The notes below the pieces were generated by a model, which saw only the letters and a list, made by a program, of their open reading frames with translations, searched no databases and was not told where the DNA came from. From NCBI GenBank assembly GCA_007118765.1, contig SKQZ01000426.1, forward strand, positions 1-16,043: a DNA stretch of 16,043 bases, in the 5' to 3' direction. Origin of the DNA: Candidatus Hydrogenedentota bacterium (GTDB lineage: Bacteria; Hydrogenedentota; Hydrogenedentia; Hydrogenedentales; CAITNO01). The position numbers and the translations under genes were made by a program. Shown here piece by piece: positions 15,923-16,043 of this stretch; position 1 is the stretch's first letter, and each line of letters starts with the position of its first letter.

Positions 15923-16043
15923 TTAACCCGGATATTTCACCAGGTTTCGTCGTGAGCCTGTGAAGATTGCGCCAGAGCAGGTGCTTTGCGCAGGCCGCCG
16001 GCTGACAGCGTGTTAGTACACGTCGAAGTCGGCGGGCAAGCAA
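15923..16043 (+). mobile_element. Left half of TTAA-bounded palindromic MITE-like element
   Basis: It begins with TTAACCCGGATATTTCAC at 15923 and runs off the window. The first 42 or so bases are an imperfect inverted copy of the terminus at 76-117. The last 55 bases equal window bases 1-55. Joined through that overlap with 56-117, the element would be 183 bases long, TTAA at both ends, and almost perfectly centred on the hairpin tip CGTGT-TAGT-ACACG. No coding capacity is present. Confidence 0.78.

Larger units (their letters stand above)
15714..16043. other. 330-bp terminal region without a gene
   Basis: Upstream of the DUF1295 gene there is no credible reading frame. The stretch holds a GC-rich hairpin at 15804-15829 and the left half of the TTAA element from 15923 to the window end. 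No clear promoter for the DUF1295 gene was found. Confidence 0.6.

Noticed and set aside
1..16043. Whole window as a circular plasmid or phage
   Set aside because: No replication, partition, mobilisation, capsid or terminase gene is present, and the end overlap is explained by a repeated element; not fully excluded.
1..16043. tRNA, rRNA or riboswitch genes
   Set aside because: I scanned intergenic stretches for conserved arms or known motifs by eye and found none; a covariance-model search could not be run.

Overview
This is a 16,043-base window of moderate-to-high GC bacterial DNA. It carries ten convincing protein genes and no RNA genes that I could see. I cannot assign the organism securely. 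A surface lipoprotein combines a PKD domain with an (EGEPE)n linker. Alongside it are PKD/PPC-type secreted proteins, a Gfo/Idh/MocA oxidoreductase with a cysteine cluster, and B12-type radical SAM enzymes. From memory this mix suggests an uncultured environmental bacterium of the Planctomycetes-Lentisphaerae-Hydrogenedentes sort. An outer-membrane beta-barrel gene and two lipoproteins argue for a diderm cell envelope.

Layout. 1-139: right half of a palindromic TTAA-ended element. 136-3156 (minus): a probable operon read in the order Gfo/Idh/MocA oxidoreductase, RidA-family deaminase, TPR/HExxH peptidase; the last two overlap by one base. 3157-3452: divergent intergenic stretch with a 70-base imperfect palindrome. 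3453-4316 (plus): outer-membrane beta-barrel protein, convergent with 4336-6894 (minus), a radical SAM protein fused to DUF2344. 7019-8017 (plus): aldo/keto reductase, convergent with 8156-9481 (minus), a B12-binding radical SAM protein. 9664-10374 (minus): hexapeptide-repeat acyltransferase. 10716-13391 (minus) and 13612-14817 (plus): two large divergent lipoproteins sharing an AT-rich promoter region; the plus-strand one ends in a clear intrinsic terminator. 14895-15713 (minus): DUF1295 membrane protein. 15714-16043: intergenic DNA and the left half of the palindromic element.

The most notable structure is non-coding. The first 55 bases of the window are repeated exactly as its last 55. Joined through that overlap, the two ends make one TTAA-bounded, near-symmetrical hairpin element of about 183 bases. 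It has imperfect terminal inverted repeats of roughly 42 bases and looks like a non-autonomous transposable element (MITE). A 43-base remnant of the same terminus lies at 8115-8157 and a shorter likely remnant at 14886-14901. Each falls at the 3' end of a gene and supplies or touches its stop codon; a third gene (stop at 136) ends in a related TTAA motif. Because the 55-base overlap is the centre of a repeat, the window is best read as a chromosomal contig ending inside two copies of that repeat, though a circle cannot be excluded.

The genes do not form one obvious pathway. The window looks like ordinary chromosomal DNA with several short operons and a mobile-repeat family. No defence system, biosynthetic cluster or phage module was found.
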